From assembly GCA_951813535.1 (NCBI GenBank), contig OX638345.1, forward strand, positions 261,029 to 325,028: DNA of 64,000 nucleotides, given 5' to 3'. This DNA is from an uncultured Dehalococcoidia bacterium (GTDB lineage: Bacteria; Chloroflexota; Dehalococcoidia; Lucifugimonadales; UBA3495). Shown here one piece after another: positions 17,941 through 27,300 of this stretch. Within the stretch, counting starts at the first letter, position 1. Every line of letters begins with the position of its first letter. The position numbers were made by a program, and so were the translations under genes. Below the pieces are notes generated by a model. That model saw only the letters and a list, made by a program, of their open reading frames with translations, was not told the DNA's origin and searched no databases.

Positions 17941-18927
17941 GTGCAAAACACAGCAGTCTCCCCCGGGGCCGGTGTCGCGCCGGCCATCCTGGATGCCGCC
18001 GTCGTGGCGCGGCGCATCGCCGACAATGTCTCCACGGTCATCGTGGGGAAGAGCGACGTGATCGAGATGGCGCTGGCCTCCCTGATCGCCGAGGGACATA
18101 TCCTCGTCGAGGATGTGCCGGGCGTCGGCAAGACGATGCTGGCCCGATCCATCGCGACCTCCATCGGCGGCACCTTTTCGCGCATCCAGTTCACTCCCGA
18201 CCTGCTGCCCAGCGACGTGACGGGCGTATCGGTGTACAACCAGTCTACGGGGGAGTTCTCCTTCCGGTCCGGTCCCATCGCGGCCCAGTTGGTGCTGGCC
18301 GACGAGATCAACCGGGCGACGCCGAAGACCCAGTCGGCGCTGCTGGAAGCCATGGAAGAGCGGCAGGTCACGGTGGACGGGGTGACGCACCCGCTGTCGC
18401 TGCCGTTCCTGGTGATCGCCACCCAGAACTCCATCGAGTATGAGGGCACCTTCCCGCTGCCCGAGGCGCAGCTGGACCGGTTCCTGATGCGCATCAACGT
18501 GGGGTACCCGCGTTTCGAGGAGGAGATCACGATCATCGCGCAGCAGGAGCACTCGCATCCGATCCTGGACCTCGAGCCCGTGGCGTCGCCGGAGCAGGTG
18601 ATCGGGATGCAGCAGGCGGCGCAGGAAGTGTACGTCGACGGCTTGGTCCGCGAGTACCTGGTGGCGCTGGCGGAGGCGACGCGGGAGCACGCGGACGCCG
18701 CGCTGGGGGCATCGCCACGGGCGTCGCTGGGCCTGTTCCGCACGGGGCGGGCGCTGGCGCTGGTCCGCGGCCGGGACTACGTGCTGCCCGACGACATCAA
18801 GGAGTTGGCGGTGGCCGTGCTGGCCCACCGCATCGTGCTGACGCCGGCCGCCCGGATGCGCGGGGTGCGGGCCGAGCAGATGGTGAGCGAACTGCTGAAC
18901 AGCGTACCGGTGCCGGGGGCGCGGTAA
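17941..18927 (+). CDS. MoxR-family AAA+ ATPase
   Basis: The 328-residue protein has Walker [10 protein letters not shown] (residues 57-65), Walker [14 protein letters not shown] (about 118-130) and sensor 1 [20 protein letters not shown], all typical of MoxR ATPases. MoxR proteins act as chaperones for the von Willebrand-like DUF58 protein encoded downstream. The start is GTG at 17941, with no good ribosome-binding site; the longer frame upstream overlaps res. The operon partner DUF58 is separated from it by two toxin-antitoxin-like cassettes (18943-20171). Confidence 0.93.
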   Translation: MQNTAVSPGAGVAPAILDAAVVARRIADNVSTVIVGKSDVIEMALASLIAEGHILVEDVPGVGKTMLARSIATSIGGTFSRIQFTPDLLPSDVTGVSVYNQSTGEFSFRSGPIAAQLVLADEINRATPKTQSALLEAMEERQVTVDGVTHPLSLPFLVIATQNSIEYEGTFPLPEAQLDRFLMRINVGYPRFEEEITIIAQQEHSHPILDLEPVASPEQVIGMQQAAQEVYVDGLVREYLVALAEATREHADAALGASPRASLGLFRTGRALALVRGRDYVLPDDIKELAVAVLAHRIVLTPAARMRGVRAEQMVSELLNSVPVPGAR

Positions 18928-18942
18928 GCAGGAGGGCGGACG

Positions 18943-19248
18943 ATGTACACGTTTGACGTTTTGGTTTCTAAAGGTGAGCTGTCCGACGGTTCGACCTGCT
19001 ACGCGGCGTGGTGCTCCTACTTGTATGGCGTTTGGGGGCAGGGCGATACGGAGGAGGAAGCCCTGACGGAAGTCAGGTTGATGATGACCGACGTCGTGAA
19101 CGATCCGGAAGACCTGGCGGAAAGCCTGGTAAACCCAGAGGATGCCGCAAACGAGATGGCCGGCATGATGCGTGAACGCGAAGCTGAGGGGGTATCCTGC
19201 TGGGTACGGCAAGTATCCGTAGCAGACCCTGAGTTGGCCGGCGTCTAG
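18943..19248 (+). CDS. hicB: HicB-like antitoxin, first copy
   Basis: The 101-residue product (STCYAAWCSYLYGVWGQGDT, then EEEALTEVRLMMTDVV) resembles the HicB antitoxin fold, in which the GDTEEEAL turn is characteristic. It has no DNA-binding tail that I can recognise. The ATG follows gcaggagg. Its stop overlaps the GTG of the HicA-like gene by one base. A paralogous cassette follows at 19594. Both are inserted between moxR and the DUF58 gene, which in other genomes are adjacent. Confidence 0.7.
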   Translation: MYTFDVLVSKGELSDGSTCYAAWCSYLYGVWGQGDTEEEALTEVRLMMTDVVNDPEDLAESLVNPEDAANEMAGMMREREAEGVSCWVRQVSVADPELAGV

Positions 19249-19520
19249 TGCCCCGCTACGCCAACGTACGGACGGCCGCGCTGCACAGACTGCTTTTGCG
19301 CATGGGATTCACGGAAACTACGCGAAACCATCATCGTAATTACCGCCACCATGGGCTCGTTCTCCGTACCAGGATATCTTTTGGAAATAAGGAGATCGAC
19401 GCGGATACCATGGGTGAAATCATCACCAAGCAGCTACGTATGACCGTCGATGAGTTCCGCGAAGCTATGAACGGGAATATTCCCGAGCGGTTCACCAACC
19501 CCGAATTCTGGAACAACTGA
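19248..19520 (+). CDS. hicA: HicA-like toxin, first copy
   Basis: The 90-residue product follows the HicA mRNA interferase pattern: a helix LHRLLLRMGF, a His-containing turn NHHRNYRH, a strand ISFGNKEI and an end helix QLRMTVDEFREAMNG. In the family the histidine of the second strand is catalytic. The GTG start shares a base with the antitoxin stop. The C-terminal half is almost identical to that of the second copy, while the N-terminal half is more diverged. Confidence 0.72.
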   Translation: MPRYANVRTAALHRLLLRMGFTETTRNHHRNYRHHGLVLRTRISFGNKEIDADTMGEIITKQLRMTVDEFREAMNGNIPERFTNPEFWNN

Positions 19521-19593
19521 GCAACACTGGAAGTCCGTTGCTTTGGCGCCCGTTCGCAGGCAACGCGCCGAGACCCTGAAGAGAGAGCAAAAC

Positions 19594-19899
19594 ATGCACA
19601 CCTTTGATGTTGTCACCTGGGAAGGGACGTTATCCGACGGGTCTACGTGCTACTCCGCCTGGTGTTCGTACGTGCTGGGCGTTGGAGCGCAGGAGGACAC
19701 GGAAGCGGAAGCGGTGGAGAGCATCACCGCCATGATGACCGATGTGATCCAACACCCCTGGGATGACGGCAAGAGCCTAGCCGACCATGCGGCCGCTTCA
19801 GCAGAAATGGCAGACTTGATGCGAGAACTGGCCGACGAAGGCATTTCGTACCAAGTACATCAGGTGACCCTGGCTATACCAGAACCAGCAGACGTCTGA
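19594..19899 (+). CDS. hicB: HicB-like antitoxin, second copy
   Basis: The 101-residue paralogue of the 18943 product (STCYSAWCSYVLGVGAQEDT, then EAEAVESITAMMTDVI). The chosen ATG at 19594 has gagagag upstream and gives the same length as the first copy; the in-frame extension from 19543 has no counterpart there. The stop overlaps the ATG of the second HicA-like gene. Divergence between the two antitoxins is greater than between the two toxin C-termini, as expected if the pairs had become insulated from each other. Confidence 0.7.
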   Translation: MHTFDVVTWEGTLSDGSTCYSAWCSYVLGVGAQEDTEAEAVESITAMMTDVIQHPWDDGKSLADHAAASAEMADLMRELADEGISYQVHQVTLAIPEPADV

Positions 19900-20171
19900 T
19901 GCCCCGCTACGGTGGTGTCCGGCCCCGGGAATTTCGGAATTTACTTTTGCGCATGGGGTTTGTCGAAACGGCACGAAACGACCACTGGCGCTATCGTCAT
20001 TTCGGTTTGGGCTTGCGCACGTTCGTCTCTTTCGGCAATAAAGAGCTAGATGCCGCATTTATGGGAAAGATCATAGCCGAGCAGCTACGCATGACCGTTG
20101 ACGAGTTTCGCGAAGCTATGAACGGGACTATTCCCGAGCGGTTCACCAATCCCGATTTCTGGAGCAACTAG
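19899..20171 (+). CDS. hicA: HicA-like toxin, second copy
   Basis: The 90-residue paralogue has the same layout as the first copy, with NDHWRYRH in place of NHHRNYRH and VSFGNKELDAAFMGKIIAEQ before the shared QLRMTVDEFREAMNG helix. Both end IPERFTNP(E/D)FW. ATG start overlaps the antitoxin stop (TGATG). It ends 13 bp before the DUF58 ATG, so all genes from moxR on may lie on one transcript. Confidence 0.72.
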   Translation: MPRYGGVRPREFRNLLLRMGFVETARNDHWRYRHFGLGLRTFVSFGNKELDAAFMGKIIAEQLRMTVDEFREAMNGTIPERFTNPDFWSN

Positions 20172-20184
20172 AAGGTTGTTCACC

Positions 20185-21510
20185 ATGATCAAAGCTTTAA
20201 TCAGCCAACACCGGCGCAAGATACTGTTCAGCCTGCTGATTCTAGCGGTGCTGTTCTACTCTCTGGGGACCGGTTTTTCCTTCTTCTACCGGTTGCTGTT
20301 CACACTGGTGCTGCTGGTCATCATCGGATACGGGTGGGCCTGGCTCAACCTGCGCGGCATCGAGGTGCGGCTGACCCGGCTGGGCACACGGGGGCGGGTC
20401 GGCGATTACCTGGAAGGGCAGATCCAGATGATCAACCGCACGCGATTGCCCAAGTCGTGGCTGGAAGTGATGGAGGACACCGACCTGGCAGAACCGGGCG
20501 GGCGCACGGTGGCGTTGGTCAAAGGACAGGTGCGCTCCTTCCGCATCGCCACCTATCTGTCGCGGCGGGGCATCTATCGCACGGGGCAGGTCCGGGTCAC
20601 GGCCCGGGACCCCTTCGGGCTCTTCCGCCTGAGCCGGACGTTCCTCAACTACCAATCCTACACGGTGCTGCCCCGGACCGTGCCGCTGCCTGACCTGGAC
20701 CGCCGTTTCGCGAACCTGCCCAGCGACTCGGTCTTCTCGCGGCGCACGCCGGCGATAACCCCCGAATCGTCCACGGTGCGGGACTACGCCCACGGCGACA
20801 GCCTGCGCCGCATCCACTGGCCGTACACCGCGCGGATGAACCGGCTGATGGTCAAGGAGTTCGACATCGGCGTGTCGGCGCAGGCGTGGGTGCTGCTGGA
20901 CATGGACCGGCGCTCCCACCTGGGCGAGCCTCCGGACAACACCGAAGAGCTGGCGGTCACGGTTGCCGCGTCGCTGGTGCAGCACTGGGACCAAACGGCC
21001 ATCCCCGTGGGTCTGGCCGCCAACTCCGCCGACCTCTGGATGCTGAACCCGGACCGCAGACCGGCCCAGTTGGGCATATTGATGGAGACCCTGGCTGGCA
21101 TGCGCGCGGACGGGGTGTTGCCGCTGGAGCGGTTCATCTACGACCTGCGCCCCCATCTGTCGGGCTTCAACACGTTGATGGTCATCACCGCCTCACGCCG
21201 GCCGGAGTGGACCACGGCGCTGGTCAGCCTGCGCCGACAGGGGGTCAACGTTACGGTGTGTTACGTGGACCACACGTCGTTCACCGATCCCGGGGGGGAA
21301 TCAGGTACCGGAATGACCGGCCAGGCCGTGGCCGACTACCTGGCCCAGCACGACATACCCATCTACCTGGTGCGGCGTGGCGAAGACATCAACCAGGCCC
21401 TGTCGCGTCCGGTCACCGCCAGCGGAGCGAGGATACCCGAGGGCAGCGGCGCGCCTGTGGATCCGGCTCCCGTCACCAGCCCCGGGCCGGTAGCCGGCCG
21501 GGTTGCGTAG
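20185..21510 (+). CDS. DUF58 membrane-anchored protein
   Basis: The 441-residue product has two adjacent N-terminal transmembrane segments (about residues 12-52), then a beta-rich region and the DUF58 signature TVRDYAHGDSLRRIHWPYTARMNRLMVKEF split over about residues 199-228. A von Willebrand-like fold follows with AWVLLDMDRR. Members are MoxR partners with roles in envelope assembly. The ATG at 20185 lies nine bases after agaagg; an upstream TTG is less likely. The transglutaminase-like gene follows 47 bp later. Confidence 0.9.
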   Translation: MIKALISQHRRKILFSLLILAVLFYSLGTGFSFFYRLLFTLVLLVIIGYGWAWLNLRGIEVRLTRLGTRGRVGDYLEGQIQMINRTRLPKSWLEVMEDTDLAEPGGRTVALVKGQVRSFRIATYLSRRGIYRTGQVRVTARDPFGLFRLSRTFLNYQSYTVLPRTVPLPDLDRRFANLPSDSVFSRRTPAITPESSTVRDYAHGDSLRRIHWPYTARMNRLMVKEFDIGVSAQAWVLLDMDRRSHLGEPPDNTEELAVTVAASLVQHWDQTAIPVGLAANSADLWMLNPDRRPAQLGILMETLAGMRADGVLPLERFIYDLRPHLSGFNTLMVITASRRPEWTTALVSLRRQGVNVTVCYVDHTSFTDPGGESGTGMTGQAVADYLAQHDIPIYLVRRGEDINQALSRPVTASGARIPEGSGAPVDPAPVTSPGPVAGRVA

Positions 21511-21557
21511 CGATACAATGCGATTCGTACCGAAAGGCTATGTAAAGTAACCAGGTC

Positions 21558-24101
21558 ATGGCTACCATCACGGCCCCATCCCCTCCCATTACACAGCCCT
21601 CGCGGGGCGCCAACCCGCTGTGGAGCGGAACTGGCGCGACCCGCTGGTTGCTATCGGTCCTGAAGGCGCTGCGACCGCCGGACGGGTGGGTGGCCGCCGG
21701 CCTGCTCCTGCTCAACATGATCGTAGTCGTATGGTCGGTGGAGGCAGCCGACTGGGCGCCATCGCCGTCGCTGGTCCTGGTGATGATACTGGCAGTGCTG
21801 ACGGCCATTCCGCTGACCCGCATCCGCCTGTGGACCGCCGCAGTGCTGCCCGTGGGATTGCTCATCGGCATCGGCGTGATCGTCTGGCAGATGGTCGTCG
21901 CCTCTCCAGAGGAACTGCAGGTCGCCACCGCGGGAGAACTGTTCGAGCGGCTGGGCCTGTGGGTGCTGGCGGCCCGCAACGAAGGCATCAGCGTGGACCC
22001 GCTGCCCTTCGCGGTGGGACTGATGATGGCCGCCTGGCTGTCGGGCTACCTGGCGGGGTGGGTATTTTTCCGCTACCGAAACTTCTGGGGCGTTTTTGCC
22101 CTGGGAGCGGTGGGCCTGATGTCCAACCTGACCTTCCTGCCCGACACCGCCAGCATCTACCTGGCGATCTACATTTTCACCGGCCTGCTGCTGGTGGGGT
22201 GGGTCCAGTCGATGCGTTCCCGGCAACGCTGGGACGCGGAAGGCCGAGTCTACGACGGGCACCTGGGCATCCTGACCGTCAGCGACACGTCGTTGGTGGC
22301 GATCGCCGCCCTGGTGATCGCGTTCCTGCTGCCGGTGGGCGGCCAATGGGGACCGGCCAACGCCTTTTACTCTCTGACCCGCGCTCCACTGGTGTCGTGG
22401 GAGGAGGACTTCAACCGGCTGTTCGCCGGACTGCCGGCCCGGCGTCCGCTGCCCTACCGCATCTGGGGCGACACCATGGCGTTCCAGGGCACGATCAACC
22501 CCACGGACACGCCGGTTTTGCAGGTCAACTCTCCGGTGCCCATGTACTGGAAAGCGCGCTCCTACGCGACCTACACCCACGAGGGATGGCTGTCCGACGG
22601 CACCGTGCTCCGCGAGCCCGGCTGGAAACCCAAACACAGCGTGCCCAACCCCTACCAGGAACGGTTCAACGTTACGTTTGAGGTCATTCCCAACTACGAC
22701 AGCCGCAGCCTGTTCGCCGGGGGGCAGGTAATCGGCGCCAACCGGGACGTGCGCGTCGAGACCTTCGATTCTCCCAGCTACGTGATTGACCCGCACCTGT
22801 CGAGCGAGACCGACCTGCTGCCTTCGGCCCTTCGACTGGCGGTGGACGGCCTGCGCGACGCGGTGTCCGCGGACGCCTTCGCCGCGGCGGAAACCGTTGC
22901 GGGAGCGCTGCCCACGGCCTCCTTCGTGCTTGAATCGGTCGAGCGCGACTCCGCTGGCAGCGTTGTCCACGCCGTGATCGGCGAGATAGTGCCGGCCGAG
23001 CCGGACGTGCTGGCCGTGCGCGCCGCCGGCGGCGCGGCGGAAGCCGGAGAGCCGTACCAGCTGACCGCCTCGGTGTCCTCGGCGGAACCGGAACAATTGC
23101 GCACCGCCGGCGAGGAGTACGCTCCCTGGCTCTGGTCGCGGTACACGCAACTGCCTCCTGACATGCCGCCGCGGGTGGCGGAGTTGGCGCGGTCGATCAC
23201 GGGCGCGGAGGAGACGCCGTACGACAAGGCGGCGGCGATTGAGCAGTATCTCAAGAGCAACTACACCTACAACCTGGCCATCGATCCGCCTCCCTTCGGT
23301 GCGGACGGAGTGGACCACTTCCTGTTTGAGAGCGGCCAGGGCTACAGCGAGTACTTTGGCTCGGCGATGACCGTGCTGATGCGGAGCCTGGGCGTTCCGG
23401 CGCGCATGACCACCGGCTACACCACGGGAAGCCTCGCCGACGGTTCTCACATCTACGTGGTTACGGACCGCCACAGCCACGGCTGGACCGAGGTGTTCTT
23501 CCCCGACTACGGCTGGATCCCATTTGAGCCCACGCCGGGCAAGGAGATACCGGTCGCCATCCCGCCCGAGGAGCAGGCCAGGAGGGCATTGGCCGCCGGC
23601 GACACCACCGACGCCGACGATCTGCTCTGCGAGATCGAAGAGGAATGCGAAGATTTCGAAGACGGTTTGGACGAATCCGACCTGGTGAGCGGTGACCCGA
23701 TCGGCGCGGGCTGGACCAGCGCCGCCCGTAACTTCCTGCCCTGGATCGCCGGCCTGTCGGGCGTCGCAGTGGCGCTGGCGCTGGTCGCCTGGGGCCTGTG
23801 GCGGTGGCTGTTCTCCCCGCCCGGGGACGTGCCGGGCGCGTATCGTCGCCTGCGCCGCCTGGGCCGGTTGGCGTCGGTTCCGCTGCGGCAGCACCAGACG
23901 CCACACCAATGGGCGGGACTGCTGGCCTCGGCCGTACCGGAGCAGGGCGAGGAGATCGGGCGGATCGTCAACGCCTACGCCCGCCATACATACGCTGGGC
24001 GCGAGCATTCCGGCGCGGATGCGGACGCCGGCGTGATCGAGGCCTGGAAAGCGGTTCGCGGGCCCCTGGCGTGGCATGCCCTGCGCCGCCGGGAAGTCTG
24101 A
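21558..24101 (+). CDS. TgpA-like membrane transglutaminase-domain protein
   Basis: The 847-residue protein has about six N-terminal transmembrane helices (within residues 45-260), a large extracellular domain containing a transglutaminase-like fold, one further helix (about 730-752) and a cytosolic DUF4129-like tail. The catalytic segment reads GQGYSEYFGSAMTVLMRSLG: the position normally occupied by the nucleophile Cys is Ser597 (codon AGC). The His (RHSHGWTEVFF) and Asp (PDYGW) of the triad remain. It may act as a serine variant or as a non-catalytic structural protein. It ends the moxR-DUF58 operon. Confidence 0.88.
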   Translation: MATITAPSPPITQPSRGANPLWSGTGATRWLLSVLKALRPPDGWVAAGLLLLNMIVVVWSVEAADWAPSPSLVLVMILAVLTAIPLTRIRLWTAAVLPVGLLIGIGVIVWQMVVASPEELQVATAGELFERLGLWVLAARNEGISVDPLPFAVGLMMAAWLSGYLAGWVFFRYRNFWGVFALGAVGLMSNLTFLPDTASIYLAIYIFTGLLLVGWVQSMRSRQRWDAEGRVYDGHLGILTVSDTSLVAIAALVIAFLLPVGGQWGPANAFYSLTRAPLVSWEEDFNRLFAGLPARRPLPYRIWGDTMAFQGTINPTDTPVLQVNSPVPMYWKARSYATYTHEGWLSDGTVLREPGWKPKHSVPNPYQERFNVTFEVIPNYDSRSLFAGGQVIGANRDVRVETFDSPSYVIDPHLSSETDLLPSALRLAVDGLRDAVSADAFAAAETVAGALPTASFVLESVERDSAGSVVHAVIGEIVPAEPDVLAVRAAGGAAEAGEPYQLTASVSSAEPEQLRTAGEEYAPWLWSRYTQLPPDMPPRVAELARSITGAEETPYDKAAAIEQYLKSNYTYNLAIDPPPFGADGVDHFLFESGQGYSEYFGSAMTVLMRSLGVPARMTTGYTTGSLADGSHIYVVTDRHSHGWTEVFFPDYGWIPFEPTPGKEIPVAIPPEEQARRALAAGDTTDADDLLCEIEEECEDFEDGLDESDLVSGDPIGAGWTSAARNFLPWIAGLSGVAVALALVAWGLWRWLFSPPGDVPGAYRRLRRLGRLASVPLRQHQTPHQWAGLLASAVPEQGEEIGRIVNAYARHTYAGREHSGADADAGVIEAWKAVRGPLAWHALRRREV

Positions 24102-24288
24102 ACGCGCCGCATAGAACCGTGGGGAGTTTGTCAGAAATTAGGTATGGCAAACATAGCCCCCAACACGTATGCGGCGCATTGGATGATACTGCTATAGGAC
24201 ACATCGTGATGTCCGTGATGGTCATCGCCAACGGAGTATATGAGCATATCGTTACAGCGCGTCACTGAGGCTCAGGGAGGTTCGCAAT

Positions 24289-25812
24289 ATGAGTACCTAC
24301 TACCGTACCATATTTAACATTATGCCGAGTCCCGAGGACCAGACTATGGGCCTTGGACTGCTGACAGATGTCGAGAAAACTTTGCGATCTTGGGTTCACG
24401 AGACGCTGGGCTCGTTTCCAGACTTGCTGGATGATCCCGGAGACTCCGATACAGGACGCGAGTGGAACGATAATCAACATAGCCTTCGCGTCAGCGGGCG
24501 CTCAGTAGATAACAAGGGCTACTTTTGGTTGCGCTGGCACACGAATGACTCAGAGGGAGGAGGCTTTCAACGTTATTTGGGCTTCCGTCTGGCTACCGAA
24601 GGTGAAGTTGTGCAAGCCGATTTCGAGGTCAAAGTAACGGCAGACGAGAATTACTCCGGTAGCTTTAGCGATGAAGTGCGCAGTATCTTCGAGACCTTGC
24701 TAGACCTTTATCGTTGCGTGTCATTAGACGGAGACATGGAATTAACGCCCGTGCACGTTGATACGGGAGGTGTTCCTGAGTTTTGGAAACAATTATCATC
24801 GCAGTCTCGTTGCCTGCCAATGGTGGTCGTGTCGGAACACCGTGGCGGCGGGATCCCGGTGGACGCGGACGCGTTACAGAGCGACTTGTTCGGCTTGGCC
24901 AAAGTGGCGGTGTGCGCCGACGAGGCCGCATGGTCGTTAGGCTGGCATTCGTGGCGATTGATGTGTTATGACGGCCAAGTGCGAGTGTACGCGCCTAAGC
25001 TTGCACGCGACGATGATGAATTGCGGCACCGCGCATGGGGTGCGGACGAAATTCTCGAGCTTGGTTACGATGATTTCGTGCAAGCTTTGCGCGATGAGTG
25101 TGCTCAGCGCATTTACTATCCCGAGGGCAGAGATGCCTTGAGGGTATTCAGCAGGGTAAGGTGGGATTCGTGGAATCAACGCTTGGAGGACGGCACGGAG
25201 AGAACTCGTCAAACGGTTTTGGGTGAGTTGTCCGATTACGTCAATCAAAAGAACGAAGAGGTTGAGCGCGAGAAGGACCTGCGTCGTAAATCTGAAGCTG
25301 AACGTGACTACTGGAAGCATCTCTTCGAAAGCCGGGGCAACGGCGACGGTTTGGAAGCCACATTTGGAGACGCTGTAGGTGCGGACGACGTCAAAAGCGT
25401 CCAAGACGTTGTAGAAGAGGTAAAACATTGGCAGTTTGTGCGGGTTTTTTCTGACGTTGCCGGGTCTTGCAAGAATATGTCTGTGCCTCAGGCGAAGGAA
25501 TTCTTTAGTGTACTGTCACAGTTAAATGAGTGCGGAGCTGACCGTCCCCAATCGGCATTGGGAACGTCTGAAGAAGCATGGATGCACCAGCAGGGCATCA
25601 CCAATTTTGTGGGTGGAGAGACTGCCACTACGATGCAACAGTATGGCTCGATACGCACGTTTTCCGACGATAACGGAAGCCAAGTTGAGATGCCGTGCCA
25701 CATCAAGATTGGACGAAAGTGGCGTGTTCATGTGAAGTGGAGCAATGAGGAGCACAGTTGGCTGGTAGGATATTACGGAAAACATTTGCCAACGTCGAAA
25801 TCGCGCCAATAG
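24289..25812 (+). CDS. Unrecognised 507-aa protein
   Basis: A soluble protein with no signal peptide or membrane helix. The N-terminal third looks alpha/beta and carries GYFWLRWHTNDSEGGGFQRY. The middle contains VAVCADEAAWSLGWHSWRLM, then CYDGQVRVYAPKL, a segment that resembles, from memory, a recurring uncharacterised module in accessory genes. A charged coiled coil (about residues 320-347, EVEREKDLRRKSEAERDYWK) links to a C-terminal part ending KIGRKWRVHVKWSNEEHSWL. The ATG follows agggagg. The gene is clearly AT-richer than its neighbours and stands alone, which suggests horizontal gain. Confidence 0.8.
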   Translation: MSTYYRTIFNIMPSPEDQTMGLGLLTDVEKTLRSWVHETLGSFPDLLDDPGDSDTGREWNDNQHSLRVSGRSVDNKGYFWLRWHTNDSEGGGFQRYLGFRLATEGEVVQADFEVKVTADENYSGSFSDEVRSIFETLLDLYRCVSLDGDMELTPVHVDTGGVPEFWKQLSSQSRCLPMVVVSEHRGGGIPVDADALQSDLFGLAKVAVCADEAAWSLGWHSWRLMCYDGQVRVYAPKLARDDDELRHRAWGADEILELGYDDFVQALRDECAQRIYYPEGRDALRVFSRVRWDSWNQRLEDGTERTRQTVLGELSDYVNQKNEEVEREKDLRRKSEAERDYWKHLFESRGNGDGLEATFGDAVGADDVKSVQDVVEEVKHWQFVRVFSDVAGSCKNMSVPQAKEFFSVLSQLNECGADRPQSALGTSEEAWMHQQGITNFVGGETATTMQQYGSIRTFSDDNGSQVEMPCHIKIGRKWRVHVKWSNEEHSWLVGYYGKHLPTSKSRQ

Positions 25813-25928
25813 TCATAGTCATCTCTAATTCCCAGCTCAACGCTTATGGGAGTGGACAACTGTGAGGGAGTAGTTCATCAGCTTCTAAGGGTTCCACTGC
25901 CCAAAATTTGCTGCAAGGATCTCGCTAG

Positions 25929-26465
25929 ATGAAAGCACCTTACACTGCCCAAGAGACGCTTCACTATTGCCTGGAGGAAACTCCCTTCGGGTGGCTGGCA
26001 TTGCTGGGCACCACACAGGGACTGCTACGGGTCAGCCTGCAACCGGAGCCGCAGCCGGCCCTGGACGGTCTGGGTAGTACGTTGGACGACGCCGCTGACG
26101 ACGCGGCAGTGTTCGCGGACGCGCTGGCGGCGTTCAGCGAGTACTTCGCGGGCAATGTCACCGCCCTGGACGAGATCCCGCTGGACCTCTCCGGCGCTTC
26201 GCCTTTCTTCGGCGCGGCCTGGGCCGCGTGCCGGGGCATACCGCCGGGGGAGACCCGCTCCTACCAGTGGCTGGCCGAGGCTGCCGGGAGCCCCAAGGCA
26301 TCCCGCGCCGCCGGCCAGGCAATGGCCAAAAACCCCTTCCCGCTGATCATCCCGTGCCACCGGGTGGTGGGCAGCAACGGGGGCCTGCACGGGTACGGAG
26401 CCGGGGGCATCGGCGTGAAGGCGCGCCTGCTGGAGATGGAGCGCAACCGGGGCGCGTTGCTGTAG
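25929..26465 (+). CDS. ogt: Methylated-DNA--protein-cysteine S-methyltransferase
   Basis: The 178-residue protein is an O6-alkylguanine-DNA alkyltransferase. It shows the active-site motif IIPCHRVVGSNGGLHGYGAG, with the acceptor cysteine in PCHRV, preceded by the helix-turn-helix region GETRSYQWLAEAAGSPKASR. It takes the alkyl group off guanine onto its own cysteine and so repairs DNA in a single turnover. The length is normal for Ogt. No adaptive-response regulator or AlkA gene is adjacent. Confidence 0.94.
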   Translation: MKAPYTAQETLHYCLEETPFGWLALLGTTQGLLRVSLQPEPQPALDGLGSTLDDAADDAAVFADALAAFSEYFAGNVTALDEIPLDLSGASPFFGAAWAACRGIPPGETRSYQWLAEAAGSPKASRAAGQAMAKNPFPLIIPCHRVVGSNGGLHGYGAGGIGVKARLLEMERNRGALL

Positions 26466-26525
26466 CCCCGTCCCTCCGCCCGCATCTCGCGAGCGCCCAC
26501 CTGATCTTCGACCGAGGCGACTTTT

Positions 26526-26649
26526 ACATCGATGGACAGGATGGACAGGATCAACTGGGTGTAGCGAAGGCCGGGACGTGCCATGCAAGGCCATGGGTTG
26601 AACGGGTCCGCGATATCTTCAACATCCTGTAAATCCTGTCCATCGATGT
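26526..26649 (+). repeat. Short inverted-repeat element, family 2, copy 2
   Basis: A 124-bp element with ends acatcgatggacaggatgga and taaatcctgtccatcgatgt. The arms enclose about 85 bp of unrelated sequence. It occupies most of the gap between ogt and the next gene; I see nothing else in that gap except the ribosome-binding site at its end. Confidence 0.85.
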
Positions 26650-26792
26650 CAAGATCGAACCCGGTACGAGTTCGAGACGGTACTCCTTGCGGACGAACCA
26701 CCCGACGGGTATTCTGTAGCACGTTTCAATCCACTCTGATCAGCAACGACAATCGCGCTATCCAACCGCGCCGGCGGCAGGAGGTTACGACG

Positions 26793-27242
26793 ATGGCAGG
26801 ACAGAAATTCACATCCTGGGTACACGGCTCCGCGATGACCAGTGAGTACCTCAACCGTGTCACCTCGGTACGCCACTGTGGGCCTTTCGCCCGCATCGAG
26901 GGCAACGAAGGCCAGAACGCCTGGATGCACTTCGCCATACCCACGCCCACGGTGCAGAACGGAAACCGGACCAAGGCCGAGTCGGTGTCGGTATCCTTCC
27001 GCGCGCGATCGCACGCCAACGTGGCCGAGGTGCTGGTGTACGACGGCGAGAAGATCATCGCCGAGCACCTGGGCATGGCGATCAAGGGCGACAACCTAGA
27101 TGCCAGCTTCGAGATTCCCGGCGCGCCGGAGGTTGACCGCGGCATCAATGTAGTCGTCGGCGTGACCTTCGACGCGGGCGCGCCCGACATCCGCTCCATG
27201 CAGGTGGAGATCGTGGGCGTCGGCGTGAATTTCGAGGGATAG
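26793..27242 (+). CDS. Hypothetical beta-rich protein, 149 aa
   Basis: The product begins GQKFTSWVHGSAMTSEYLNR and alternates short hydrophobic strands (AEVLVYDGEKIIAEHL, then INVVVGVTFDAG, then MQVEIVGVGVNF), which suggests a beta-sandwich of the kind found in small secreted or structural proteins. It has no signal peptide. The WVHGS start brings to mind the DUF6623 family, but I cannot confirm this. The ATG at 26793 follows aggagg. A strong terminator closes the gene. Confidence 0.7.
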   Translation: MAGQKFTSWVHGSAMTSEYLNRVTSVRHCGPFARIEGNEGQNAWMHFAIPTPTVQNGNRTKAESVSVSFRARSHANVAEVLVYDGEKIIAEHLGMAIKGDNLDASFEIPGAPEVDRGINVVVGVTFDAGAPDIRSMQVEIVGVGVNFEG

Positions 27243-27271
27243 CGCCTTCGACCAAGCGCAAACGATTGCAG

Positions 27272-27300
27272 GGGCGGGTTTGCGAACCCGCCCTCATTTT
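27272..27300 (+). terminator. Rho-independent terminator, gggcgggtt type
   Basis: A nine-base-pair stem (gggcgggtt/aacccgccc) with a tgcg tetraloop, followed by tcatttt. Near-identical hairpins end ftsH (59.17 kb) and the second Uma2 gene (63.45 kb). Confidence 0.88.

Noticed and set aside
21651-24077. 808-codon open frame antisense to the transglutaminase-like gene
   Set aside because: Arg/Gly/Gln-rich composition, no recognisable domain; a shadow of the GC-rich plus-strand gene.
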